In this document: piece after piece, positions 10,856 through 21,535 of the stretch
How positions within the stretch are numbered: position 1 is the stretch's first letter
Layout of the letters: each line of letters opens with the position of its first letter
NCBI GenBank assembly: GCA_017311185.1
Contig: JAESUZ010002554.1
Location: forward strand, 310,001-374,000
Source: Proteles cristata cristata
Lineage: Eukaryota > Chordata > Mammalia > Carnivora > Hyaenidae
Direction of reading: 5' to 3'
Length of the DNA: 64,000 nt
Made by a program: the position numbers and the translations under genes
Notes under the pieces: model-generated
Told to the model about the DNA's origin: nothing
Database searches by the model: none
What the model saw: only the letters and a program-made list of their open reading frames with translations

Positions 10856-11497
10856 TGACAGTCGATTCTTTTATTTGTAACTACAGAAAAAGCATCGTTT
10901 CTCATTAAAATTATTCCTGCTACATAGGAGAAAACAGTTGGTAAAAGATATTCAGGGCCAGAAATTATACTTCTCTCAGGCTGGTACTGAATATCAACTT
11001 GATATCACAAAGGATGGGCATCTAATCTAATTGAGAGCCCCTCAGCTCGTCTACTCTGTCCCTTAATTTTCACCTTTCTCTTTGTTTATTTCCTCAATAG
11101 ATTTCCTACATATATACAACTCTAGCTCCCCAATGATAATCTTCCAGAAAGGGAGAGCCAAACTATGAAAAGAATGTACAGATAGTTCAACCCAAATAGA
11201 AAACACATGTGTCTGGGACCATTTCTTTAAAACTCCTGCATTTCATACATGGCTCAGAAGAGTTACTTCAAAGTGAAAACACTGAGGTTTAAAATGATGA
11301 CTTTAAATTAGCAAAAATAGTATACAGTTTGTGATAAATACATGTCCTCTGTTTAAGAATGAAGAGAAGTGATAAGATTTAAAAGAAATTCAATATAGAG
11401 TAATTACAAGGTAAAAGTATGAGTGTTTCAAAGCTATCTAGAAGTTCAGTTATCCAAAACATCATATTTGTTAAGGAGTCTAATGAGCTGAAGTCTT

Positions 11498-11610
11498 GGG
11501 GTGCCTGGATGGCTCAATTGGTAGAACATATAACTCTTGATCTCAGGATTGTAGGTTCAAGCCCCTTGTTGGATGTAGAGATTACTAAAACTAAAATCTT
11601 AAAAAGAAAA
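11498..11610 (+). mobile_element. Short carnivore SINE subtype
   Basis: The tRNA-like head is followed by 'gttggatgtagagattactaaaac' and A-rich sequence, with no CT-rich segment. This is an older, shorter subtype than the other copies. The flanks gagctgaagtctt (11485-11497) and gagctgaaatctt (11611-11623) are a 13-bp target duplication with one change. Confidence 0.88.
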
Positions 11611-11874
11611 GAGCTGAAATCTTCATTTGAATCTAGGATTTAACATTATACTCTGTGCAGGGATGTTATTGAAAAAAAATATTGGTGGTTGATGATTATA
11701 TAAATCAGTTTATCAAAAGAAACCCAAACCTTTAAAAAAAAATCACAGAAAAACTCAATCTTCTTCTGTTTCTTATTTTAGTATTTCATAATTGTGCAGA
11801 TATTTAGAAAATATTAATGTAAAACTTGTGAATTAATTTAAAGTAGGTGTATATTCAAGAAAAGAATACAGCCT

Positions 11875-12005
11875 CAAATTCCCTGTGGTTGAATTCTGTC
11901 ACTACCTTTGTAGCTTTGGGAATTTACCTTTTCTGAGCCATTGCTTCAGAAACCATGAGTGATAATTCCACCTGTCAGGATTGTAGATAAAGGTACTAAT
12001 AACAC
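11875..12005 (+). repeat. MIR remnant
   Basis: The string 'gttgaattctgtcactacctttgtagctttgggaatttacc...tcagaaaccatgagtgataat' follows the sense MIR core. Confidence 0.6.
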
Positions 12006-12022
12006 CACCACCAGAAACAGCA

Positions 12023-12250
12023 GCAGCAGCTAATATTGTGTGGATACTACTACTGCCCACTGTCTCTAAATAGTAGTACTACTAGTGTTCCCCAAATTTA
12101 AAATTATACTGCATTATTTCATAAGCACTAAACCTTTAATAGCTAGATACATCACTATTCCTATTTTCAAGGTGAGGCAATTGAGGTTTAGGTGTTATGT
12201 GCATGAACTCTTAGTGGCAAAACTGGGGTTTGAACCCACCTTGACTGTCC
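12023..12250 (-). repeat. MIR remnant
   Basis: The string 'cagcagctaatattgtgtgg ... tattttcaaggtgaggcaattgagg ... ggggtttgaaccc' is the antisense MIR in full order. With the preceding sense MIR it forms a tail-to-tail pair. Confidence 0.65.
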
Positions 12251-12254
12251 ACAT

Positions 12255-14405
12255 TTTATATATATATATATATAAAATTATTGTCAAGTTATATATATAT
12301 ATAAAATTATTGTCAAGTTAGCTAACATACAGTTTTTACAGTGTGCTCTTGGCTTTGGGAGTAGATTCCCATGATTCATCACTTACATACTACACCCAGT
12401 GCTCATCCCAACAAGTGCCCTCCTCAGTGCCCATCACTCATTTTCCCCTTCTCCCCATCCCCCAGTCAACCCTCAGTTTGTTTTCTGTATTTAAGAGTCT
12501 CTTATGCTTTGACTCCCTCTCAGTTTGTAACTATTTTTCCCCTTCCCTTCTCCCATGGTCTTCTGTTAAGTTTCTCAAATTCCACATATGAGGGAGAACA
12601 TCGGATATCTGTCTTTCTATGACTGACTTGTTTTACTTAACATAATACCCTCCAGTTCCATCCATGTTGTTGCAAATGTCAAGATTTAATTCCTTTTCAT
12701 TGCCAAGTAGTATTCCATTGTATATGTAAACCACATCTTCTTTATCCATTCATCAGTTGATGGACATTTGGGCTCTTTCCATAATTTGGCTATTATTGAT
12801 AGTGCTGCTATAAACATTGGGATACACGTGCCCCTATGAATCAGCACTCCTATATCCTTTGGATAAATTCCTAGTAGTGCTATTACTGGGTCATAGGGTA
12901 ATTCTATTTTTAATTTTTTGAGGAACCTCCAAACTTTTCCAGAGTAACTGCACCAGTTTGCATTCCCATCAACAGTGCAAGAGGGTTCTCCTTTCTCCAC
13001 ATCCTTGCCAATATCTGTTGTTTCCTGAATTTTTAATTATAGCCACTCTGACCAATGTGAGGTTGTATCTCAATGTGGTTTTGATTTGTATTTCCCTGAT
13101 GATGAGTGATGTTGAGCATCGTTTCATGTGTCTGTTAGCCATCTGGGTATTTTCTTTGGAAAAGTGTCTATTCATGTTTTCTGCCCATTTTTTCACTGGA
13201 TTATTTGGTTTTGGGGTGTTGAGTTTGGTAAGTTATTTATAGATTTTGGATACTAATCTTTTATCCAATATCTTATTTGCAACTATCTTCTCCCATTCTG
13301 TTAGCTGCCGTTTAGTTGTGTTGATTGTTTCCTTGGCAGTACAGAAGTTTTTAAGTTGATGAGGTCTCAATAATTCATTTTTGCTTTTATTTCCCTTGCC
13401 TTCAGAGATGTGTCGAGTAAGAAGTTGCTGTATCTGAGGTCGATAAGGTTGTTGCCTGTTTTCTCTGGATTTTGATGGTGTCCTGTCTCACATTTAGGTC
13501 TTTTATCCATTTTGAGTTTATTTTTGTGTACACTGTAAGAAAGTATCTACTTTCATTCTTCTGCATGTTGCTATCAAGGTATCCTAGCACCATTTGCTAA
13601 AGAGACTGTCTTTTTTCCATTGGACACTTTTTCCTGCTTTGTCAAAGATTAGTTGGCCATACTACATACATTTTAGGTCCAATTCTGGGTTTTTTATTCT
13701 GTTCCATTGGTCTATATGTCTGTTTTTGTGCTAATACCATATTGTCTGATGATTACGGCTTTGTAGCACAGGCTAAAGTCCGCGATTGGTTTTCTTTTTC
13801 AACATTACTTTGGCTATTTGGGGTCTTTGTGGTTCCATACAAATTTTATGATTATTTGTTCTAGTTCTGAGAAGAATGCTGGTGCTATTTTGATTGAGAT
13901 TGCATTGAATGTATAGATTGCTTTGGGTAGTATCAACATTTTAACAATATTTGTTCTTCCAATCCAGGAGCATGGCATGCTTTTCCCTATCTTTGTGTCT
14001 TCTTTCTTAAATTTTCTGTAGTTTTCAGCATACAGATCTTTTACCTTTTTTGGTTAGATTTATTCCCAGGTATTTTATGTTTTTTTGTGCAATTATAAAT
14101 GGGAAATTCCTTGATATCTCTTTCTGTTGCTTCATTACTGGCATAGAGAAATGCAACCAATTTCTGTACATTTAAATCCTGCAACTTTGCTTAATTCATG
14201 TATCAGTTTTAACAATTTGTTGGTGAAGTCTTTCAGATTTTCCACATAGAGTATCATGTCATCTGCGAAAAGTGAAAGTTTGACTTCTTCTTTGCAATTT
14301 GGATGCTTTTTATTTCAATTTGTTGTCTAATTGCTGAACCTAGGACTTCCAACACTATGTTAAACAGTGGTGAGAGTCAAAGTCCACATTCTAATTGTTC
14401 TTGCA
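12255..14405 (-). mobile_element. 5'-truncated L1: ORF2 C-terminal part and 3' UTR
   Basis: About 2.15 kb of antisense L1. The left end is the element's 3' end, near an AT-rich tail with a 29-bp tandem duplication (ttattgtcaagtta occurs twice). The 3' UTR covers about 12.3-12.68 kb, and the ORF2 frame then reads on the minus strand. A 104-codon open piece at 12686-13000 contains the ELPYDP...LLGIYPK and KKMW..YTMEYYLAMKRN motifs of the ORF2 C terminus. Near the far end the reverse-transcriptase FADD catalytic motif is readable at 14258-14269 (minus). The frame between is broken by stops and shifts, so the copy is dead. It is truncated on its 5' side at about 14405, just upstream of the RT active site. 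A normal L1 is about 6 kb. Confidence 0.95.
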
Positions 14406-15165
14406 TTCCATAAGGAAGACTACTTGCTGCAAGCTCTTTGGAGGACTATTGTCCTAAGCAGCTGGAAGTCATCTCATTCTCATTTGATTTTCACCATAGC
14501 TGTCTATAGCTTGTCTCCTTGTTCTGTCTCTTCTCTGCAAAACTATCAGAATTCAAGGCAGATTTCTAAGCTAGATCATGGGTAGCTTACTGTCCATTCT
14601 GTGGCCTTAGGAAAATGAAACCTTTAGACAGAATAATCTCCATGATATCTTCTGACTCTGCCATTAATCAGAAGTTACAGAAGTGTGAAATTCTATTCTA
14701 GACCTAGCAGGCTCTACATTAGTACAACCAACCTGGCTGTCCCTTTAGTCATTGTCTTTCCTGCTGAGTTGCATTGCAAAGCAACAGTTACTTTAAATTC
14801 TAGTTGGTTTCAACTCAGCGGGCATGTAGGAAACCAGCAACAGCTTCAGGAATCTGGTTCACCAAAACATGAGTCCCTATATTCACACCTTCACTGTAAC
14901 TGAGACACAGTGGCCTTGGAGGAGAGGACTTCCCCAAAGCCATGAAGGCCTTGGTGGATGTGGAAGTGTTTTGCAAATGCACTGTATTAATTTCAGTGCA
15001 CTTTTTATCATTACATTTCTAGAAAGTCAGTAGGCTGACCAAAAAGCATGTGTCAAAATAATTCCTAAAATTGTATATATTTTATGTTTGGCTTTGGAAC
15101 ACTATTAACAGCAATTTAGGTGGGGGGAGAGGGGTTGGGATGCTTTGCAAATATACACACAAGGT
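14406..15165. other. Unique sequence
   Basis: Two 72-codon frames (14367-14585 and 14685-14903, +) show no known domain. Nothing else is recognised. Confidence 0.4.
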
Positions 15166-15169
15166 CCAG

Positions 15170-15300
15170 TTTAAACCCAGTTTCCATCGCTCACTGGTAT
15201 CTTGAGCAATTTCTTTGCTTTATTTCGTGACTAGCTTATTTCTCTGAATTATAAGACCTAAATTTCAAGGTCTAAATAATCACTTATTAAATGAAAATTA
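15170..15300 (+). repeat. MIR remnant
   Basis: The string 'aaacccagtttccatcgctcactggtatcttgagcaatttctttgc' follows the sense MIR core. The rest up to 16030 is AT-rich unique sequence. Confidence 0.5.
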
Positions 15301-16039
15301 TTCAGTCCCTCCAGATTTACAATCTCATCTCATTCTGGGGAGGAGACTAAGAATCTATGTTTTCAGCCAATATGCATCCTGCAGGGTTCTAATAACTGAG
15401 CCCATTTGGGAAACAGTTTTATATAATAATAACTACATAAGCAGTGAATGAGATAATGAATTTCAGTGTGTGGCTATAGCAAGTTATAAATAGGGCTTCA
15501 CTATTAGTAGTGGCAAGCTGCATAAATCCTAGATACACTTAGCTTAATACTTGCATTTAGTCTTATGAAAATATAACTTCAGTGTTTCTAATATTAATTA
15601 TAATCCCCTAATCCTTTGTTTTTAAGGTAAAATGAAATTCCTAATGAGAGTTGCTGCCCTGTCTCATTTACTGCGTACGTCAATACATGAATTAGGAGAC
15701 TTGTAGAGAAGAGCTCTCAGACTTTGTCTTTAGTTATTCTGTCTTGACCCTTGTAAAAACCTCAAATGCTATTAATTCTTTATATTTGCTATAGGTATTT
15801 TAGGTTCTATTTTACACTATATAACTTTTTAAAAAATAATGGAGTTTTAGTGAATACCCTCTCATTCTGAAATATCTCAAAATGGTGTCTTAAAAATACA
15901 ATAATACATGGCAAAATTTTATAGTTCTTGATTTATGTATAAGGAAGGCATGTGTTAGGTTTGTAGTGTTTTAATATTTTTATAATTCACTGTCATAATT
16001 TAAAGTCATAGTGAGAAAAGCAATAGGTGAAATAGAAAT

Positions 16040-16145
16040 CACAGAATTGTGTTTGAATCTTAAGACTGTGCACATAGTGATGATGGACAAACTAATTTCA
16101 ATGTGTTTCAATTTCCTTAGGTATGAACTCAGAATAGTAAGTTCT
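16040..16145 (+). repeat. MIR remnant
   Basis: The string 'gtgtttgaatcttaagactgtgc ... tttcaatttccttaggtatgaac' follows the sense MIR. Confidence 0.5.
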
Positions 16146-16380
16146 ATTATTTAAATGCTTATTCTTTGCCAGATACTATTTAAAGTGTTTTGTTTGGGGG
16201 TACCAGGGTGGTTCAGTTGGTTAAGCATCTGACTCTTGACTTAGACTCAGGTCATAATATTCATAAAGAGAAATTTCTGTTATTGTAATTTCATGGATGA
16301 GGAAGCTAAAGGAGAACAGCTAGTTAGTGTTCAGGGTCACACAGTAGGAGTGGTGGAGCTAAAATAGCTATTTGGCAACT
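16146..16380 (-). repeat. MIR remnant split by a SINE fragment
   Basis: The left part is 'atgcttattctttgccagatactatttaaagtg' and the right part is 'catggatgaggaagctaaagg...gtcacacagtaggagtggtggagc'. Both are antisense MIR and the two halves flank the SINE piece at 16196-16257. Confidence 0.6.
16196..16257 (+). mobile_element. SINE fragment, head only
   Basis: Only the tRNA-like head survives (ggtaccagggtggttcagttggttaagcatctgactc... caggtcataat). The 3' half and tail are missing, so it was deleted after insertion into the MIR. Confidence 0.8.
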
Positions 16381-16654
16381 AGAAATGTCATGAGGATTAG
16401 CAATTCTGCATGATTAGTTCTTCCTACAGGGATTGCTATATAGTAGGCTCAACACTTGGTGACTAATATTTTTATAAAACACAAGTAGCTCCCTACCCTA
16501 CCTTCAGGTCAGTGAGATCAAAGATTGTTCATTATCTAGCAGAGGGTTTTTGTTCCTTACCTACATAATCTCCACTATCTACTTGCTTGTACCAATATTT
16601 CCCATTCATTTTTCAAATAATTCTCCCAAAGTGTAGATGACTGTAAAGATTTAA

Positions 16655-16677
16655 CTTCTTTTTCCTTTTAGGTAAGT
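16655..16677 (+). other. Candidate recursive splice site (ratchet point)
   Basis: A polypyrimidine tract (cttctttttccttttag) ends in AG at 16670-16671 and is followed at once by GTAAGT at 16672-16677. This is the juxtaposed 3'/5' splice-site structure used to remove long introns stepwise. It lies on the same strand as the proposed first exon, about 10.6 kb into the intron, in non-repeat sequence. Confidence 0.45.
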
Positions 16678-16877
16678 GAGTTTAATTCACTAACATTGGC
16701 TCAATTTAGACCTATTTGAAAGATATCAAAACATTTTACTTGTGTACTGATAGATCTTACAGATACAGTTTTACACTTCGAGCCAATTGTACACTTCTAG
16801 TCTATTTGCCTAAAATTACCTTGACTACAGCTGAATATAGCAACACAAGATGGCCCCAGTGACTTACAATGAGAGAG
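16672..16877 (+). other. Possible cryptic (RS) exon next to the ratchet point
   Basis: Starting at the acceptor above, the next strong donor is AGAGAG|GTAAGT at 16878. This defines a 206-base segment with no recognised repeat. Mammalian recursive splice sites are usually accompanied by such a segment, defined as an exon before being skipped. Expression is not shown by the sequence. Confidence 0.35.
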
Positions 16878-17046
16878 GTAAGTGGTCAAGAACTTGAGTG
16901 GAGGAGTCAATCAGCTTGAATTCAAATGACGCTTCTTATGATTTGTATGTATGTTTTTTGCCACAATTTCTGCTTCTCTAAATTTCCCATTTTCTCCTAT
17001 AAAAATTAGAACTGGTTGTATTGTTTAGAGGAATACTTGGTATAGT

Positions 17047-17049
17047 GTA

Positions 17050-17080
<31 letters not shown>
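17047..17080 (+). repeat. (ACT)n microsatellite
   Basis: About eleven uninterrupted ACT units. Confidence 0.95.
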
Positions 17081-17081
<1 letters not shown>

Positions 17082-17662
17082 AGACATATACCAACCTGCC
17101 TCCCTCCTTTTTTGCTACTTTTTCTGATCCTAAGGAGTTCTAAGACATTACAGTACAATTTATGCTTGTAATATCAATGTTCCTACTAAACATAAGTCAG
17201 GAAAAATCAAATTTAACACTCTTTCTTTACAGTTCAGTACTTAGGTGGATTTCTTTTGAATCATGTTATATCTGTACATTTCAGCATAACAATAGCCTAA
17301 ATTTAGAAAACAGAATTATCAAAAAGTAATTCATATAATGTTAGTCTCTAAATTTGCATTTACTCCTGATATACCATTAGCAATTTATTGTTTATGATAT
17401 TATGTTTATAAAATTATAAATATTCATGAAATGGAAGTATAGAAAATGACAGCTAAAAAAGTTTTATTTAGATATAGTTCAAATTGCAACTTTCCTTTCA
17501 CCATATTTTATATATTATAAAATATACTATAACTTGCTATAATAAGAAGGAAGCAGCTTTAAGATGTTAGTCACTGAAAGTAGATAAGAAAATTGAGAGT
17601 AAAACAGTAAATTCACATTTTCTTACTGAGAAAAATACTATCTTTAAAATACTATCTTTGAT

Positions 17663-17878
17663 GGGGCGCCTGGGTGGCTCAGTTGGTTAAGTGTCTGATT
17701 TTGGCCAAGTTCATGATCTCACAGTTTATGGGTTCAGCCCAACGTCAGGCTCTGTGCTCATAGCTCAGAGCCTGGAGTGTGCTTCGGAATCTATGTCCCC
17801 TCCTTTCTCTCTTCCTCCCTTTCTCTCTCTGTCTCTCTCTCTCTCCCCCTCTAAATTGAATAAACATTAAAAAATTTT
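17663..17878 (+). mobile_element. Feline SINE with target duplication
   Basis: The head ggggcgcctgggtggctcag is well preserved and the tail is aataaacattaaaaaatttt. The flanks aatactatctttg (17648-17660) and aatgctatctttg (17879-17891) differ by one base. Confidence 0.95.
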
Positions 17879-17895
17879 AATGCTATCTTTGGAAA

Positions 17896-17935
17896 AATAC
17901 ATACATACATACATACATACATACATACATACAAT
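17896..17935 (+). repeat. (ATAC)n microsatellite
   Basis: About nine ATAC units just downstream of the SINE tail, probably grown from A-rich flank. Confidence 0.95.
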
Positions 17936-17939
17936 ACTA

Positions 17940-18720
17940 TTTTTGGTATAATGCCTCCTTTAGACCACTCATACTTTGAATAATGCTTCTCTGTTTCTAG
18001 CACATTGCTTCAAGACAAGTGAGTCGGTGGTATGTACCACATTGAACAGCTTGCAGTTAGTCATAACTCTTACCAGATGTGAAGAAATCACCCACTCAGA
18101 GGCACTTATCCCCATTTAGACAACAGTACCCTAGAAATGAAATCACGTAGAGCAGTTAACTTTAGCAAAAAATCCATATAAAATCATGTTTTGCAAAACT
18201 TAATTTATATACTCGAAAAACCCTATATTATATAGCTGCATGAGAATATTCTATATAAACGTAATGTTTAAGATGTAATTCTTATAATTTTTCTCATATA
18301 ATCGGAGTCCTCTGTGATGCTTGAGTACCACATTGTCTTTAAGAATGGCATGTTTTGATATCAAAAAGTAAAAAAAAAGGGATGGGGAGATTCTGAACTT
18401 TTCTCTGCTTCAGACCTAGTCTTGGGAAAAACAATAACAACAACAATAAAACCTTTCATTGCCAATCATAAATGTGGCGATCAAGGCCTCCTTGAAATTA
18501 TATGATATTCCTTCCCTCAGCCAAGTTAAAAATCCTTGATGTGAATGATACTCAACAGATATAAAGCTTAATATATTTGAGTTTTATTTCTGCCAAGAAT
18601 ATTTGTCAGACTTATATCTATTTAATTTCTCAGTAAATGAAAAGATGTTATCATGTGTTTATTGAACACTAAAAGATACCTGTCTGAAAGCATGAAGGAT
18701 TTGTAATTGAACTTACTGTG
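17940..18720. other. AT-rich unique sequence
   Basis: No frame or repeat recognised apart from a short A/C patch near 18430. Confidence 0.4.
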
Positions 18721-18940
18721 TATGACTCATCACTGTGTCCTTGATATGCATTAACTCATCTAATTCTCTTGAAAACCCATCAAAGAAGGTACTAGCCACT
18801 CTATTTTACAGATAAGGAAGTTGAGGCATAGTGTGACAAGTAGTTTACTTAGTAATGTAAGATGAGCATTTAGTACTGCAAGACAAGTGTTTAGTATAGC
18901 TGGAATTTGAACCAGCGATGTGTCTGCCTAACTTGTTCTC
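18721..18940 (-). repeat. MIR remnant
   Basis: The strings 'attaactcatctaattctcttg', 'attttacagataaggaagttgaggc' and 'gctggaatttgaaccagcg' are antisense MIR blocks in order. A short internal near-duplication (tagtaatgtaagatgagcatt / tagtactgcaagacaagtgtt) lengthens it. Confidence 0.7.
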
Positions 18941-18989
18941 TAAGAGTGTAGAAGTTTTATCAAAGTGGCTAGAAGAAGTTGATAATAGT

Positions 18990-19240
18990 TCAGAGCGCAT
19001 CGTGTGTCCACCCATGTGCTAGCCACTGCATATATGTTATATCTCATCATTCTTATATTAATGCTTTGAGGCAGAAGTCTGTTTCCTGGAAAAGGAAACA
19101 GACTGAGAAGGAAGTTGCACATGGCCACATAGCTACTATGTGGCAGAAGTCTGTTTCCTGGGAAAGGAAATAGACTGAGAAGGAAGTTGCACATGGCCAC
19201 ATAGCTACTATGTGGCAAACATGAGATAAAGTCCCATGGA
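18990..19240 (-). repeat. MIR remnant containing a tandem duplication
   Basis: The strings 'gtgctagccactgcatatatg', 'gactgagaaggaagttgcacatggccacatagctactatgtggca' match the antisense MIR 3' half and core. A 160-codon minus frame (18940-19422), the longest open frame in the window, spans this repeat. It is open because the 72-bp duplicated unit is a multiple of three and free of stops, not because it is a known gene. Confidence 0.65.
19070..19213. repeat. Two tandem 72-bp units
   Basis: Unit 1 is 19070-19141 and unit 2 is 19142-19213. I see two differences between them (cctggaaaagg/cctgggaaagg and aaacag/aaatag), about 97% identity. A third partial start (ggca) follows at 19214. Each unit also holds a short inverted word (tctgtttcct / aggaaacaga). 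Confidence 0.95.
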
Positions 19241-19764
19241 CTTGCTAGTGTACCATCAGACATTAGATTAAGGAAGAGGAGCTTGTTTCTGCCATTAGTT
19301 ACCCTGAAAAAAATTGGATTAGGAAAAACAGCATATTGATGAATACTTATGATGAACATTTCAGGGTATGATCTTTGTATGTCATGATAAGTGGAAGGAT
19401 TATGGCCTCTTATGAAATTCATTCATTTACAAAATACAACAAGCGTATCAACTAAGACTCTTTCAGAATTTCTGTTACAGCTTATTTCTCACTCTATAGG
19501 ATGGTGACAATCTGTGAAGATTTTCTTACTCTCTCAGAAAGACTCTCTTCCATTCTCATGCTATTCTAAACCACCTTCTGCAAGAATACCCAATTCCCTT
19601 CCATGTATTCTCCACCCTACTCTCTTGAATCTGGACTTACTGTTTGTTGTTATTTCACTTGGATGTGAATGTTGGGTGGTAAGCTTGTTTGTCCTAGAAT
19701 GGGAGATGACACAGGACCAGGAATCCTGGTGCAGCTTATCCTAAGCCCGGTGATTATATGTTCC
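19241..19764. other. Unique sequence
   Basis: A 76-codon frame (19514-19744, +) shows nothing recognisable. Confidence 0.4.
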
Positions 19765-19860
19765 TGCAAATACTTTCTGAACATCTACAGTGTTCCAGAC
19801 ACTGTGCTCAGCATTGAAAATATAACATTCAATACAAGTTGACATCTGCTGAAGGAACTC
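19765..19860 (-). repeat. L2 remnant
   Basis: The string 'tttctgaacatctacagtgttccagacactgtgctcagcattgaaaatataac' is the antisense L2 3' end block. Confidence 0.55.
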
Positions 19861-21340
19861 TGCTAAGGTTTATGTTCCTTTCCATTGATACCTCTATGTT
19901 GAAACACTATGAGTATCCCTTAGCCATTTTTGAAGAAATAACTGGCTGTCATCAGTTTGGACACCTGCTTTAATCATGAAAGTGTTCTTGTGGTCAAGGA
20001 ATCTCTTAAAATTTTGAAAGCAAGCAAAAGAGCTTTAAGAACAGCTATCGTCAGCCTTGTCCTCGCAATAAACTCCCGGGTTCCGACCCAGCATTGAAAT
20101 CCAAATGCACTGCCTATATTAATGTTTTGGAAATATTTTTAATAAGATTCCCAGTATCTAGTTTTTATAATATGACAGTTGCATACAGAAGCTTCAGATT
20201 CTTGAACTGTCAGTGCACAAATGCAGTATTGATATTATAGAGCAGAGAAGGCAAGTATCTGTGTTCTAAATGATCATTTCCCCCTCTCCTGTCCAAGTCA
20301 AAGCCTGACTTGAAAATACTTCTTTATGTGGCATTCTCACAGAATTTCAGGTGGAAATGAAATCTTTTTGTGAAACTTATTATGGAATCAGGAATTCTGC
20401 TTTACCTGTATCCATGGTGAGAACAAGAAGTCAGTATCACTTCTTTTACACTCTCCTGCTGGAATTTGGCCTGCCCTAATCAATCTCTTAAGAACAAAGT
20501 GCCGTATTTTTCTACTTTTTGATACTATTTGTGAGAGAAAGGAAGTAAAGACAAAGTGAGGGGGCAGGTGCAAAAAGAGGAAGGAGAGCAAAACAAAAAG
20601 GTTTGAAATTGTGCTTTATGATGAAATAATGAAATAATCCAGATATTGCTTACATTATATATTGTAAATCCTGGTATTGTTTGGTTTACTTAAAAATAAG
20701 TGGATTGTACATCTTATACAATACCATGTGTTCTACATGGAGCAAGAAATGGGTTCTGAGCCAAAAGACCCTAGTTATGATTGATCAGTAGCCTCTCTCA
20801 CCCTGCTCACTGAGTATTATTTTCAGAGATGAAGAAAGAAGGTGTAAATGTTCTCCCAGTTCAATAATATCCCCCTCAAAAAATATCGCTTATTTCATTT
20901 TTAATCCCTTCTTTTCCCTATGTTAACATATGACTTAATTTGCAACATAATTTACTCTTTTCTTTTCTCCTTTACTCAAAGCATTTTCTGATTCTGAAAC
21001 AAACAGGAATCCCATATCACCACTTAAATACATCCTGCCTTAATTTATCCAGTGTACTATGATATTAACAAAGAATTAATCGTGACTTAGGGCAATCATA
21101 ATACACTCATATTTTTGTCAAATAGAAAGTCATTTTCTCAGGTGTAAAAATTAGTACGGGTTTGATACATTAAACTGCTAATACCATGAAAGGCATAGGA
21201 CATTCGTTCAAGAATGCCACACGTTTGGAGGCCTAGCTTGAGAATCTAAAATGATTTATTTTATAATATATTGATGGAACTCTTCCCATGTTCTATATTC
21301 TGAAGTTTACAATCTATAAACTGAGTTAAATTTAAGGATT
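19861..21340. other. Mostly unique sequence
   Basis: A weak MIR-like stretch may lie at 20740-20830. Otherwise no repeat, CpG cluster or coding signal is seen. Confidence 0.4.
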
Positions 21341-21343
21341 CCA

Positions 21344-21535
21344 GAGGCACCTGGGTAATCGGTTAAGTGTCTGACTTCAGCTCAAGTCATGATCTCACAG
21401 TTCATGAGTTTGAGCTCTGCAGCAGACTCTGCTGACAGCTCAGAGCCTGGAGCCTGCTTCAAATTCTGTGTCTCCCTCTCTGTCTTTCTCTCTCTCCCTT
21501 CCAAAAATAAATAATAAACATTTTTTTTAAAAAAA
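21344..21535 (+). mobile_element. Feline SINE with head deletion
   Basis: The head lacks the usual 'tggctcagt' (reads ggcacctgggtaatcggttaag). The rest is normal, to a tail of aataaataataaac. Confidence 0.92.

Noticed and set aside
12686..13000. 104-codon minus-strand frame with clear protein similarity
   Set aside because: This is the decayed C terminus of L1 ORF2, not a host gene. It is annotated as part of the L1.
17896..17935. Regular short repeats that might suggest a CRISPR-like array
   Set aside because: Simple tetranucleotide microsatellite without spacers, in a mammalian genome.
18940..19422. 160-codon minus-strand open frame, the longest in the window
   Set aside because: It lies on MIR sequence and owes its length to a stop-free 72-bp tandem duplication. 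No domain, CpG promoter or splice context supports a gene.
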